In this document: in pieces, positions 7,558 to 14,733 of the stretch
Layout of the letters: every line of letters begins with the position of its first letter
Numbering within the stretch: position 1 is the stretch's first letter
Assembly: GCA_044445965.1 (NCBI GenBank)
Contig: JBIOEJ010000126.1
Span: forward strand, 1 to 16,948
Reading direction: 5' to 3'
Source: GAS188 sp044445965
Lineage (GTDB): Bacteria; Pseudomonadota; Alphaproteobacteria; Rhizobiales; Beijerinckiaceae
Length of the DNA: 16,948 bases
Made by a program: the position numbers and the translations under genes
Notes under the pieces: model-generated
What the model saw: only the letters and a program-made list of their open reading frames with translations
Databases searched by the model: none
Told to the model about the DNA's origin: nothing

Positions 7558-9339
7558 TCACGCCGCCGGACCTGAGAACATTGCCTTCAGCGCCTCGATC
7601 CCGTGGCGGTTGGCGAAGGCATGGAAGCTTTCGTCCCGCGTGGCGCGGTGCGCCAGATAGGCCTTGAGCATGCGCTCCGTCAGGGCCGGCACATCGGTCG
7701 CCGGGATGCTCGCGAACAATTCGCGGCCGATCTTGGCATCGGCGCCGAAGCCGCCGCCCACCACGACATTGTAGCCCTCGACTTGCTCGTCTTCGCCGAC
7801 CGCGACCTTGACGCCGACGAACCCGATATCGCCCACATAATGCTGGGCACAGCTATTCGGACAGCCGGTGAGATGGATGTTGACCGGCTGGTCGATATCG
7901 AGCTTGCCGTCGAGATGCTCCGCGATGGCGAGCGCATGGCCCTTGGTGTCGGAGAGGGCGAATTTGCAGCCCGTATTGCCGGTGCAGGCCACGAGCCCGG
8001 CGCGCACGCTGCTGGCGCTCGTCGACAGGCCGCAAGCCTCGATATGCGCGACGGCGTCCTCGACCTTCGCGTCCGGGACGCCCGAGATCAGCAGGTTCTG
8101 CCAGACCGTCAGGCGGATATCGCCATCCCCGGAGACGCGTGAAACGCAAGCCAGCACCCGCATCTGCGTCACGGTCATCTTGCCGACCGGCACGGCGACG
8201 CCGATCCAATTCAGTCCGGCCTGCTTTTGCGCATGCACGCCGATATGGGCGAAGCGGTCATGCGCCGGACGGGGAGCGACGAGCGCGGCGTCGATCCGCA
8301 CCAGCTTGCGCTTGAGCTTCTCCTCCACCGCCTCCACGAATTTCGGGAAGCCCCAAGCGTCGAGCACATATTTCAAGCGCGCCTTCGTCCGGTTGCTGCG
8401 GTCGCCATGGTCGATGAAGACGCGCACCACCGCATCGGCGACCGATGTCGCCTCTTCCGGGCGCAAGATCACGCCCGTGTCGCGGGCGAGGTCCTTATGG
8501 CCGGTGATGCCGCCGAGCGCCAGGCGATACCAGATGCCGGCTTCGATCGCCTGTGCGTCGAACCGCGCCCCTTCGCGCACCTCGACCGCCTGGAAGCCGA
8601 TATCGTTGGTATCTTCCAAGGTCGGGACCGAGCCGCCGCCGTCGAAGCCCACATTGAACTTGCGGGGTATGCCGCAAAGGGAGCGGTCGTTGAGGATATG
8701 ATAGTGCCAGGCCCTCGTATGAGGGCGCGTGTCGATCAGCTCCTGCCTGTCGATGCCGGCCGTCGCATGGCCGGTGACGTTGCGGATATTGTCCGCGCCA
8801 GCGCCCTTGGTGATGATGCCGAGCGCCGCCAGCCCCTCGATGAGGTCAGGTGCGCCTTGCGCCTTCACCTCCCGGATCTGCAGGTTCGCGCGCGTCGTCA
8901 CATGGGCATAGCCGCCGCCATGGCGCTCGGCGAGCCCCGCCACGCCCTCGAATTGCCAATGGGTGAGGATGCCGTTCGGCATGCGCAGCCGGCACATATA
9001 GCTGTCCTGCGCGGGCGCGACATAGAACAGCCCATGGAAGCGCCAGCGGAAATTGTCGTCGGGCTTCGGATAAGCGCCTGAGCGCGCTTGCGCCCGCAAG
9101 CGCGAATAGGCATCGAAGGGGTGCTCGGCGCGCTTCCATTTCTCCGGGTCCGACAGCTTGCCGCCCGAGGCCGTCACCTTGTCTTGCGCCTCGAGATGCG
9201 CCTTGTCGGGGCCTTCATGTCCGGCCGCGAGCCCGGCTGGCGCCGGCGCGCCGCCCGCCTGCACGGAGCGCAAGGCCTGCGCGCCGGCGAGGAAACCCTC
9301 GAGATAGCGCTTCTGGTCGACGGTGAAGTCGGCCGTCAT
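7558..9339 (-). CDS. nirA: NirA-family siroheme nitrite reductase
   Basis: 593-residue assimilatory reductase that converts nitrite to ammonium by six electrons at siroheme coupled to a 4Fe-4S cluster. Cluster and siroheme ligands are C452-x5-C458 (ACTGNTGC) and C493-x3-C497 (TGCPNSC). Siroheme/anion contacts are suggested by LRMPNG (about 118-123), TTRANLQ (about 148-154) and PRKFN (about 225-229). CTGN, the following DTKGHA, and Asn after PRKF are more like plant-type nitrite reductases than sulfite reductases, where a second Lys is expected. The order of duplicated half-domains is normal. ATG overlaps the channel-gene stop as ATGA. Sulfite reduction cannot be excluded from sequence, but the nitrite-type channel upstream supports nitrite. 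The N-terminus DFTVDQKRYLEGFLAG resembles that of its reductase partner. Confidence 0.88.
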   Translation of the reverse strand: MTADFTVDQKRYLEGFLAGAQALRSVQAGGAPAPAGLAAGHEGPDKAHLEAQDKVTASGGKLSDPEKWKRAEHPFDAYSRLRAQARSGAYPKPDDNFRWRFHGLFYVAPAQDSYMCRLRMPNGILTHWQFEGVAGLAERHGGGYAHVTTRANLQIREVKAQGAPDLIEGLAALGIITKGAGADNIRNVTGHATAGIDRQELIDTRPHTRAWHYHILNDRSLCGIPRKFNVGFDGGGSVPTLEDTNDIGFQAVEVREGARFDAQAIEAGIWYRLALGGITGHKDLARDTGVILRPEEATSVADAVVRVFIDHGDRSNRTKARLKYVLDAWGFPKFVEAVEEKLKRKLVRIDAALVAPRPAHDRFAHIGVHAQKQAGLNWIGVAVPVGKMTVTQMRVLACVSRVSGDGDIRLTVWQNLLISGVPDAKVEDAVAHIEACGLSTSASSVRAGLVACTGNTGCKFALSDTKGHALAIAEHLDGKLDIDQPVNIHLTGCPNSCAQHYVGDIGFVGVKVAVGEDEQVEGYNVVVGGGFGADAKIGRELFASIPATDVPALTERMLKAYLAHRATRDESFHAFANRHGIEALKAMFSGPAA

Positions 9340-10157
9340 CTTGCCGAAGCGGCGGCGGCGCCGGTCGGAGGCGTCGCCACCAGCGCCTTCGCGGCGCCTT
9401 TCGGGCTCGCGGCCAGATAGCCGAGGGCCACGAAGCCCGCCCCGCCGACGATATTGCCGATCGTCACCCAGATGAGGTTATAGGCCATGCCGCCGAGGCT
9501 GACGCTCGGCGGGTGGTTGCCGAGCAGCGCCACCGCGAACACCGTCATATTGGCGACCGAATGCTCGAAGCCGCAGGCGATGAAGGCGAACAGGCACCAC
9601 CAGATCAAGATGCATTTCGCCGCGTCGGAGGTAGCCCGCGCGCTGGTCCAGATGGCGAGGCAGACGAGCCAATTGCACAGCGCCGCGCGGGCGATGAGGG
9701 CAAGCGCCGGCGCGTTCATCTTGGCGGCCGAGGCGTTGTAGATGAGGTCCGCTCCCTCCTTGAGTACCTGGCCGCCGCCCGCGAGCCAGAACACCAGGGC
9801 GAGCAGGACGGAGCCCACGAGATTGCCGGCCCAGGTGACGACCCAGTTGCGGCCGAGCCCGGTCCAATCGGAGGCGCCGCGCGCCAGCCCGATGGTCATG
9901 AACATCGTATGGCCGGTGAAGAGGTCCGAGCCCGCGAAGATCACCAGCGTCAGCGCGATGCCGAAGCAGGCCCCCATGACCAGGCTGCGCAGCGAGGGAT
10001 CGATCTGCTGGCCGAGCGTGAAGATCAGGATGATGCCGATGCCCACATAGGCGCCGGCCATCATCGAGGAGATGAAGAAGGCCAAGGGCTCATCGCGCGA
10101 GAAGGCGGCCTTGGTGGCCGCGACGTCGGCGAAATTGTCGAGTGTCTTCGAATACAT
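9336..10157 (-). CDS. Formate/nitrite (FNT) family channel, probable nitrite transporter
   Basis: 273-residue inner-membrane FNT protein, expected to form a pentameric channel with six membrane segments per subunit. Diagnostic stretches are FAGSDLFTGHTM and GFEHSVANMTVF; the His of EHSVANM is the central pore histidine of the family. The start is set at 10157 because AGGAG (10163-10167) lies five bases upstream; a longer frame to 10241 would add an Arg/Ala-rich stretch without family similarity. Its stop overlaps the NirA start by 4 bp. As the first gene of the operon it probably admits nitrite for NirA. Formate is the alternative substrate of the family, but gene context favours nitrite. Confidence 0.9.
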   Translation of the reverse strand: MYSKTLDNFADVAATKAAFSRDEPLAFFISSMMAGAYVGIGIILIFTLGQQIDPSLRSLVMGACFGIALTLVIFAGSDLFTGHTMFMTIGLARGASDWTGLGRNWVVTWAGNLVGSVLLALVFWLAGGGQVLKEGADLIYNASAAKMNAPALALIARAALCNWLVCLAIWTSARATSDAAKCILIWWCLFAFIACGFEHSVANMTVFAVALLGNHPPSVSLGGMAYNLIWVTIGNIVGGAGFVALGYLAASPKGAAKALVATPPTGAAAASAR

Positions 10158-10236
10158 GTTCGCTCCTGTTGCGGCCCTTGCATGTAATGCTTCAGCCACC
10201 GCGGCGATCATTCGCGGCCCTCTTCGGCGGGCACGA

Positions 10237-10252
10237 TACAATCACCATGCCA
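10237..10252 (-). promoter_or_regulatory. Sigma-54-like -24/-12 promoter of the nitrite operon
   Basis: Minus strand TGGCATGGTGATTGTA matches the sigma-54 consensus TGGCACG-N4-TTGCA at TGGCA.G and TTG.A: GG is followed after ten bases by GT rather than GC. Predicted transcription starts near 10227, leaving a leader of about 70 bases before the channel-gene ATG. The single -12 mismatch reduces certainty, but the spacing and the upstream NtrC-like site support it. Confidence 0.5.
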
Positions 10253-10334
10253 ACGGAAGGCGGCGGCATGCCCTTGAAAAAGCGGGTGAAATGCCCGAGC
10301 GGGAGCACGGACCATGCACAGCCTCTGCGCGGGC

Positions 10335-10351
10335 TGCATATTTTTGGTGCA
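10335..10351. promoter_or_regulatory. NtrC-like binding palindrome
   Basis: TGCATATTTTTGGTGCA matches the NtrC enhancer pattern TGCACCA-N3-TGGTGCA: one half (TGGTGCA) is perfect and the other keeps TGCA, with the correct 17-bp span. Its centre lies about 115 bp upstream of the predicted sigma-54 start, the usual enhancer distance. It could act on the nitrite operon and perhaps also on the divergent gene. Confidence 0.5.
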
Positions 10352-10495
10352 GTGCAAGGCGATTCCCGAGCATGCGTCCGGCTCCTCGGCGGCGGGGACG
10401 CCTGCGGCGGCATGCTCTGGACAAAGCAGGAACGTGCATGACAAGCTGCCGCTATTCGATCAGGCGCCCGGACCGCAATCCCGAAAGGAACCAGC

Positions 10496-10999
10496 ATGGC
10501 GACGCCCGCCTTCCGAGCAAGCAGCCCCGCCACCGAGATCGGCCCGGCGCCGCGCCTCGGCGATGCCCATCGGCCGCGTCCCCTCCGCTTCATCAGGCGT
10601 CAGCAGCTCGGCGATTGGCGCCTCAAGGTCTACGGCATCGCCACCCCCGGCCGCACACCGAGGAGCGAGCTCGTCGAGGCGACGCTCGCTTGCGCCGGCA
10701 AGGTCCTGCCGGAGATCGACCATGATCGCCCCGGCATCGGCTTCGTCATCGCCCATGACGCGGCGACGGTCGGCATCGCCCTCATCTATTGGTGGCAATC
10801 GGCGAACGAGTTGCACCAGCGCGTCTTCACGAGCCCGCTCGAAGAGCCGCGTGCGCTCAAGCCGGTCGCCGACTCGGCGGCGGGCTGTGTCTGGGAGCTC
10901 GGCATCATCGATTTCGAACGCCGCGCCTGGATCGAGGACGTGCTCAAGGGCGGCGACCTGGAACTCTATCTCAGCCGATCCATGAATGCGGATGTTTGA
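10496..10999 (+). CDS. Protein of unknown function divergent from the nitrite operon
   Basis: 167-residue, probably cytoplasmic protein; no signal peptide or membrane segment is seen. I do not recognise a named family. The body looks genuinely coding, with mixed hydrophobic and charged residues and a Trp-containing core: LGDWRLKVYGIATPG, GIGFVIAHDAATVGIALIYW, CVWELGIIDFERRAWIEDVL. The first 27 or so residues are Pro/Ala/Arg-rich and less ordered. ATG at 10496 has AAAGGAA six bases upstream. It shares the divergent control region with the nitrite operon, so coregulation and a nitrogen-linked role are possible but unproven. It is followed by a strong hairpin at 11107-11160. Confidence 0.75.
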   Translation: MATPAFRASSPATEIGPAPRLGDAHRPRPLRFIRRQQLGDWRLKVYGIATPGRTPRSELVEATLACAGKVLPEIDHDRPGIGFVIAHDAATVGIALIYWWQSANELHQRVFTSPLEEPRALKPVADSAAGCVWELGIIDFERRAWIEDVLKGGDLELYLSRSMNADV

Positions 11000-11106
11000 T
11001 CGGCGGCATCGCTGATCGGCCTCTGCGCCGCATCACGCCGCCGCCTCGATGCGATGTGCGATCCACTGATGGCGTCTTGGTTTGATTTTCCGCTTCAGTG
11101 AAGGCT

Positions 11107-11160
11107 TCGGATGCCGGCCGCTGACGAACGGTGCTGCGTGCTCCGGCGGCCGGCGTCGGA
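11107..11160. terminator. Bidirectional terminator-like hairpin between convergent genes
   Basis: GCCGGCCGC (11113-11121) pairs perfectly with GCGGCCGGC (11146-11154), and flanking bases extend the stem to about 13 of 15 pairs around a 24-base loop. It lies between the ends of the plus-strand gene (10999) and the minus-strand LivF gene (11258). A T-run is absent, as is common in high-GC alphaproteobacteria. The rest of the 11000-11257 gap shows no gene. Confidence 0.5.
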
Positions 11161-11257
11161 AGACCTCCAGGGAGGAAACCGCGGGAGATGAGGTGTTGGC
11201 GCTGGAGTAGGCTCGAGCTATGGGGATTTGGGCCGCATTGAAGCGAGCAATTCATCG

Positions 11258-12025
11258 TCACGCCGAGTCTTCGCCCCTCCCACTGTCGTAAAGCCAGCGA
11301 GCGACCAGGGCCTCGGTATCCCCGCCGAACGCCTGCCGAGAGCCCTCCGACAGGACCGTGCCGGTCCGCATGACGTACACGTAGTCGGCAATCTCGAGCG
11401 CCCGCTTGATGTTCTGGTCGACCAGGAGGATCGCCTTGCCGCGCGCCGCGAGGCTCTTGATCAAATCATAGATGAGCGCTGCGACGCGCGGCTCGATGCC
11501 GGCAGTGGGCTCGTCGATGAGAAAGAGAACCGGGTCGAGCATCAGGCTGCGCGCGATCTCGAGCTGGCGCTGCTGCCCGCCGCTCAAGGTGCCCGCGGCC
11601 TGCCGCCGTTTCTCCCGCAATGCCGGGAACTGCTCATAGGCGCGGTTCACCAGCTCTTCGACGCGGTGGCGCTCGCCGCGGCATCCCCAACATCCCAGGC
11701 GCAGGTTCACCTCGACGGCGAGGTAAGGAAAAATGCTCGGGCGCTGGGGAAGATAGGCGACCCCAAGTCGCCCCATCTCGTGGGGAGCGGGGGCTCGCAA
11801 CGGCTCCCCGTCAAGGCGGATTTCGCCCTCCCGCGCCGGGAGGAAACCGAACAGCACCTTGAGCAATGTCGACTTGCCGGTCCCGTTCGGGCCGAGCACG
11901 CATCGGACCTCTCCGCGCGTCGCCTGCACCGAGACGCCCCGCAGGATGTTGATCCCGGGCAGGTATCCGGCGACCAGGTCCCGCGCGGCCAGCCAAGGCG
12001 TGGTTTGCGCCGGTTCGACCGCCAT
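11258..12025 (-). CDS. livF: Branched-chain-amino-acid-type ABC ATPase, LivF
   Basis: 255-residue ATP-binding subunit of a HAAT importer. Walker A is GPNGTGKST (about residues 45-53), Q-loop region YLPQRPSIFPYLAVEVNL, signature LSGGQQRQLEIARSL, Walker B VLFLIDEPTAGIEP, and LLVDQNIKRAL, the D/E-Q-N form at the H-loop position that marks LivF. ATG at 12025 starts one base after the LivG stop; an in-frame ATG at 12040, inside livG, is an alternative adding MRVSE. It is the last gene of the operon. Typical in length; ligand not defined by this subunit. Confidence 0.92.
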   Translation of the reverse strand: MAVEPAQTTPWLAARDLVAGYLPGINILRGVSVQATRGEVRCVLGPNGTGKSTLLKVLFGFLPAREGEIRLDGEPLRAPAPHEMGRLGVAYLPQRPSIFPYLAVEVNLRLGCWGCRGERHRVEELVNRAYEQFPALREKRRQAAGTLSGGQQRQLEIARSLMLDPVLFLIDEPTAGIEPRVAALIYDLIKSLAARGKAILLVDQNIKRALEIADYVYVMRTGTVLSEGSRQAFGGDTEALVARWLYDSGRGEDSA

Positions 12026-12026
12026 C

Positions 12027-12752
12027 TCAGAGACCCGCATAGGCCGAGAGCACGGCCTGATCCGTTCGCACTTCGGCCGGGGGGCCATCGGCGATCTTGC
12101 GGCCTCGGGCCATCACCACGAGGCGCTGCGAGATGCGCAGGATGGACTCCATGTCGTGGTCGACGACGACGAAGGTGCGGCCGGCCTTGTGCAGCTCCTG
12201 GATGCGTTTGATCAACTCGTCGCGCAGATGGGGATGAACGCCCGCGAACGGCTCATCGAGGAACAGGACGGTGGGCTCCAGCATCAGGCAGCGTCCCAAT
12301 TCGAGCAGTTTCTGCTGGCCTCCCGAGAGGTTCTTGGCGTGGAGGTGCTCCACATGCGCCAAGTTCAGAAATTCGAGATAAGTGCGCGCGCGACGCATGG
12401 CCTCCGGCCGCGTGGAATGCGGGCGCGTCAGCCCGGGAACGAGCATGTTCTCGAGCACCGTCATACGGCCGAAGAGCTGCGTCAGCTGAAACGTCCGCGC
12501 CACCCCCATGCCGGCAAAGATATGCGCGGGTCGGCCGCTCAGCCGCCTGCCACGCACGGTCACCTCCCCGCTGTCCGGAGCGAGGTGGCCGGTCAATGTG
12601 TGGATGAGGGTCGTCTTGCCGGACCCGTTCGGGCCGATCAATCCGATGAGATCGCCCTTCGCGACCAGGAAATCCACGGCATCATTGGCGACGATGCCGC
12701 CGAACCGGGTTGTGAGGCCCTTGCCCTGCACGAGGTTTCCATCCTCGCTCAT
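12027..12752 (-). CDS. livG: Branched-chain-amino-acid-type ABC ATPase, LivG
   Basis: 241-residue second ATPase of the HAAT importer. Walker A is GPNGSGKTT (about residues 40-48), then ARTFQLTQLFGRMTVLENM (LivG-type Q-loop), signature LSGGQQKLLELGRCL, Walker B VLFLDEPFAGVHP and VVDHDM at the H-loop. Its ATG overlaps the LivM stop as ATGA, and its stop is one base from the chosen LivF start. It would pair with LivF on the LivH/LivM membrane dimer. Confidence 0.93.
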   Translation of the reverse strand: MSEDGNLVQGKGLTTRFGGIVANDAVDFLVAKGDLIGLIGPNGSGKTTLIHTLTGHLAPDSGEVTVRGRRLSGRPAHIFAGMGVARTFQLTQLFGRMTVLENMLVPGLTRPHSTRPEAMRRARTYLEFLNLAHVEHLHAKNLSGGQQKLLELGRCLMLEPTVLFLDEPFAGVHPHLRDELIKRIQELHKAGRTFVVVDHDMESILRISQRLVVMARGRKIADGPPAEVRTDQAVLSAYAGL

Positions 12753-13726
12753 GCGCGCTGATCCTCCCGGCCGACCTCAGGCGCCGCCGCCGGTGCGCCG
12801 AGCCGCCCTTCCCCCAACCGCACGAACTGGAGCCAGATCGGAGTGAGAAGGCCATTGCGGGCAAAGCGCATCGTCAGCAGCAGGATGACCCCGAAGATAG
12901 GAAGCCGCCACTGACCGTACTCCCGCAACAGCTCCAGCAGGAATTCCACGGCGAAGGCCCCGCCGACGGCGGTCGGCAGCCGCTCCATGCCGCCGATCAC
13001 CGTCATGACCACCAAGAGGGCCATCAGATCGAGGCCGCCGATGCTCGGAGTGAGGATGCCGATATAGTGCGCGTAGAAGCCGCCGGCGAGCCCCGCGAAG
13101 CCGCTCGCGATCGCAAATACCAGGATCCGGAACCGCGCCACCGCGATGCCCGATGCGGCGGCGGCCTGCTCGTCCTCGCGGATCGCGCGCAGGAACAATC
13201 CCCAGCGCGAGCGCACCATCGCGCCCATGACGAGGAGGGAGAGCGCGAGGAGGCCGAAGGCGGCGTAGAAATAGGGCAGGCGGGAAGCCGCGTGGAACAG
13301 CGGCTCGGTGTGCAGGCCCGCCATGCCGGCGGTCACGTCGTCCTCGGTGGAGAAGGTGATCCTTATGATCTCGGCAAATCCCAATGTGAAGATCGCGAGA
13401 TAGGGCCCGCTCATGCGCAGGCACACCCAGCCGATGAGCGCACCCAGCGTGCAGCACATGGCGACCCCCGCCGCCATTCCGAGCGGGATCGGAATGGCGA
13501 ACCACTGCACCAGGAGCGCCGATGTGTAGCCGCCGATCGATGCGAACGCCATGTGGCCGAGCGAGAACAGCCCGGCATAGCCGGCCAGCAGCGACCAGCT
13601 CGACGCCAAGATCGCGTAGAACATGGCAATGATGGCGACATGCATCCAGTAGGCGTTCATCCGATCCGCGTAGGTGAGCGCCAGCACCGCGGCGGTGATG
13701 AGGACGTAGACGTGAAGCCCCCGCAC
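12749..13726 (-). CDS. livM: Branched-chain-amino-acid-type ABC permease, LivM
   Basis: 325-residue membrane subunit of the HAAT importer. Family motifs are YAILASSWSLLAGYAGLFSL and GHMAFASIGGYTSALL near the N-terminus, the IREDEQAAAASGI stretch, FAIASGFAGLAGGFYAHYIG, and VIGGMERLPTAVGGAFAVEF. The start is a GTG at 13726, with GGAG eight bases upstream and 5 bp after the LivH stop. The frame stays open far upstream, but that part is antiphase to LivH and is rejected. The hydrophilic Ala/Pro-rich C-terminal tail (about 20 residues) is slightly unusual but not informative. Confidence 0.9.
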   Translation of the reverse strand: MRGLHVYVLITAAVLALTYADRMNAYWMHVAIIAMFYAILASSWSLLAGYAGLFSLGHMAFASIGGYTSALLVQWFAIPIPLGMAAGVAMCCTLGALIGWVCLRMSGPYLAIFTLGFAEIIRITFSTEDDVTAGMAGLHTEPLFHAASRLPYFYAAFGLLALSLLVMGAMVRSRWGLFLRAIREDEQAAAASGIAVARFRILVFAIASGFAGLAGGFYAHYIGILTPSIGGLDLMALLVVMTVIGGMERLPTAVGGAFAVEFLLELLREYGQWRLPIFGVILLLTMRFARNGLLTPIWLQFVRLGEGRLGAPAAAPEVGREDQRA

Positions 13727-13731
13727 GCGGC

Positions 13732-14637
13732 CTACTCCATCCGCAGATGGCGGCGGCCGAACAGCCCGGTCGGCCGGAAGATCAGGACGACCATCAGTAT
13801 CAGCACCCCGAACGCGTTGGTATAGGCGAAGGCGCGGGTCGGATCGGGCAAGAACGCGGTGAAGAGCGACTCCGCTTCGCCGAGGACGATGCCCGCGAGG
13901 ATGCTGCCGACCACCGACCCCATGCCGCCCAGGATCACGATGACGTAGGCCTGGATGTTGGGCAGCACGCCCATGTCGGGTGCGTGGGAGTAGATCGGCG
14001 CGATCTGGGCGCCGGCGGCCGCGGCGAGCGCGGCGCCGCCGCCGAAGGCGAGCGAGTTGAAGCGCCGGGCGTTGATGCCGACGATCGCCGCGGAATCGCG
14101 CGATTGGCTCACGGCGTCCAGCGCCTGCCCCCAGATGGTCCGGTGCATGAAATAGAGGAGGGCCAGGATCAGGATAATCCCGACGACGCCGGCGAAAACG
14201 CGGTCGTTGGTGACGATCAGGTTGCCGATCCGTAGCACCCCGGGAACGAAGGATGGCGGCTTGAGCGGAAATGGTCCGAACGCGATGATCGCTATGTTGC
14301 GCAGGAAGAATGCCAAACCGAAGGTGACGATGAGCCCGTACTCGTCCTTGCGCTCGGTCGCATCGCTGTAGAGCGGCGTCAGCATCAGCCGCTCCAGAAT
14401 GATTGCGAGCGCAAAGAGCGCAGCCATCGACACGAGCATCGCCGGCAGCGGCGGAACGCCGATGAGCGTGATCACGTAGTAGGCGCAATATCCCCCGAGC
14501 ATATACAGATCGCCATGGGCGAAGTTGACGATCTTCAGGATCGAGAAGATGAGCGTAACGCCGACGGCGATCAGCGCATAGATCACTCCGATGACGGCTC
14601 CGTTCGCGGCTTGAATGAAGAAGTAGTCCCAGCTCAT
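13732..14637 (-). CDS. livH: Branched-chain-amino-acid-type ABC permease, LivH
   Basis: 301-residue membrane subunit pairing with LivM. Visible family features are ANGAVIGVIYALIAVGVTLI, FSILKIVNFAHGDLYMLGGY, GLAFFLRNIA, ALDAVSQSRDSAAIVGIN (the EAA-like loop), FGGGAALAAAAG, and VILGGMGSVVGSILAGIVLG. Length is normal. It follows the binding-protein gene after a 96-bp gap that contains a hairpin, which would allow more binding protein than membrane subunits to be made. Confidence 0.93.
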   Translation of the reverse strand: MSWDYFFIQAANGAVIGVIYALIAVGVTLIFSILKIVNFAHGDLYMLGGYCAYYVITLIGVPPLPAMLVSMAALFALAIILERLMLTPLYSDATERKDEYGLIVTFGLAFFLRNIAIIAFGPFPLKPPSFVPGVLRIGNLIVTNDRVFAGVVGIILILALLYFMHRTIWGQALDAVSQSRDSAAIVGINARRFNSLAFGGGAALAAAAGAQIAPIYSHAPDMGVLPNIQAYVIVILGGMGSVVGSILAGIVLGEAESLFTAFLPDPTRAFAYTNAFGVLILMVVLIFRPTGLFGRRHLRME

Positions 14638-14668
14638 CGCCTGTCGACCGCGCCCTCGGAGTCAGACA

Positions 14669-14704
14669 GCGGGAGAGGCAAGGCGTGTGCCCGGTCTCTC
14701 CCGC
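14669..14704 (-). terminator. Hairpin between binding-protein and LivH genes
   Basis: GCGGGAGAG (14669-14677) pairs perfectly with CTCTCCCGC (14696-14704) around an 18-base loop. It lies between the HAAT binding-protein stop and the LivH start. Such intercistronic hairpins commonly terminate part of the transcripts or protect the 3' end of binding-protein mRNA. It shares GCGGGAGAGGC with the hairpin at 5866-5899. No T-run. Confidence 0.45.
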
Positions 14705-14733
14705 GATAGTGCCTTACGGCTCCATGCGCCGAA

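Larger units (their letters stand above)
10158..10495. other. Divergent control region, 338 bp without a gene
   Basis: The region separates the minus-strand nitrite operon from a plus-strand gene of unknown function. It holds the sigma-54-like element, the NtrC-like palindrome, and ribosome sites at both ends (AGGAG for the channel gene, AAAGGAA at 10484-10490 for the plus-strand gene). Short open frames crossing it are rich in Arg/Ala/Ser, lack family features, and look like chance frames. Confidence 0.6.

Noticed and set aside
10158..10241. Longer start of the FNT channel
   Set aside because: The added 28 residues are Arg/Ala-rich and would cross the predicted leader; AGGAG correctly placed before 10157 decides the start.
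10314..10985. Overlapping plus-strand frame of 223 codons at the unknown gene
   Set aside because: Ser/Arg/Ala-rich frame-shifted shadow of the 10496-10999 gene.
13727..14488. Upstream extension of LivM through LivH
   Set aside because: Out-of-frame translation of livH; a GTG with a GGAG ribosome site at 13726 explains the gene.
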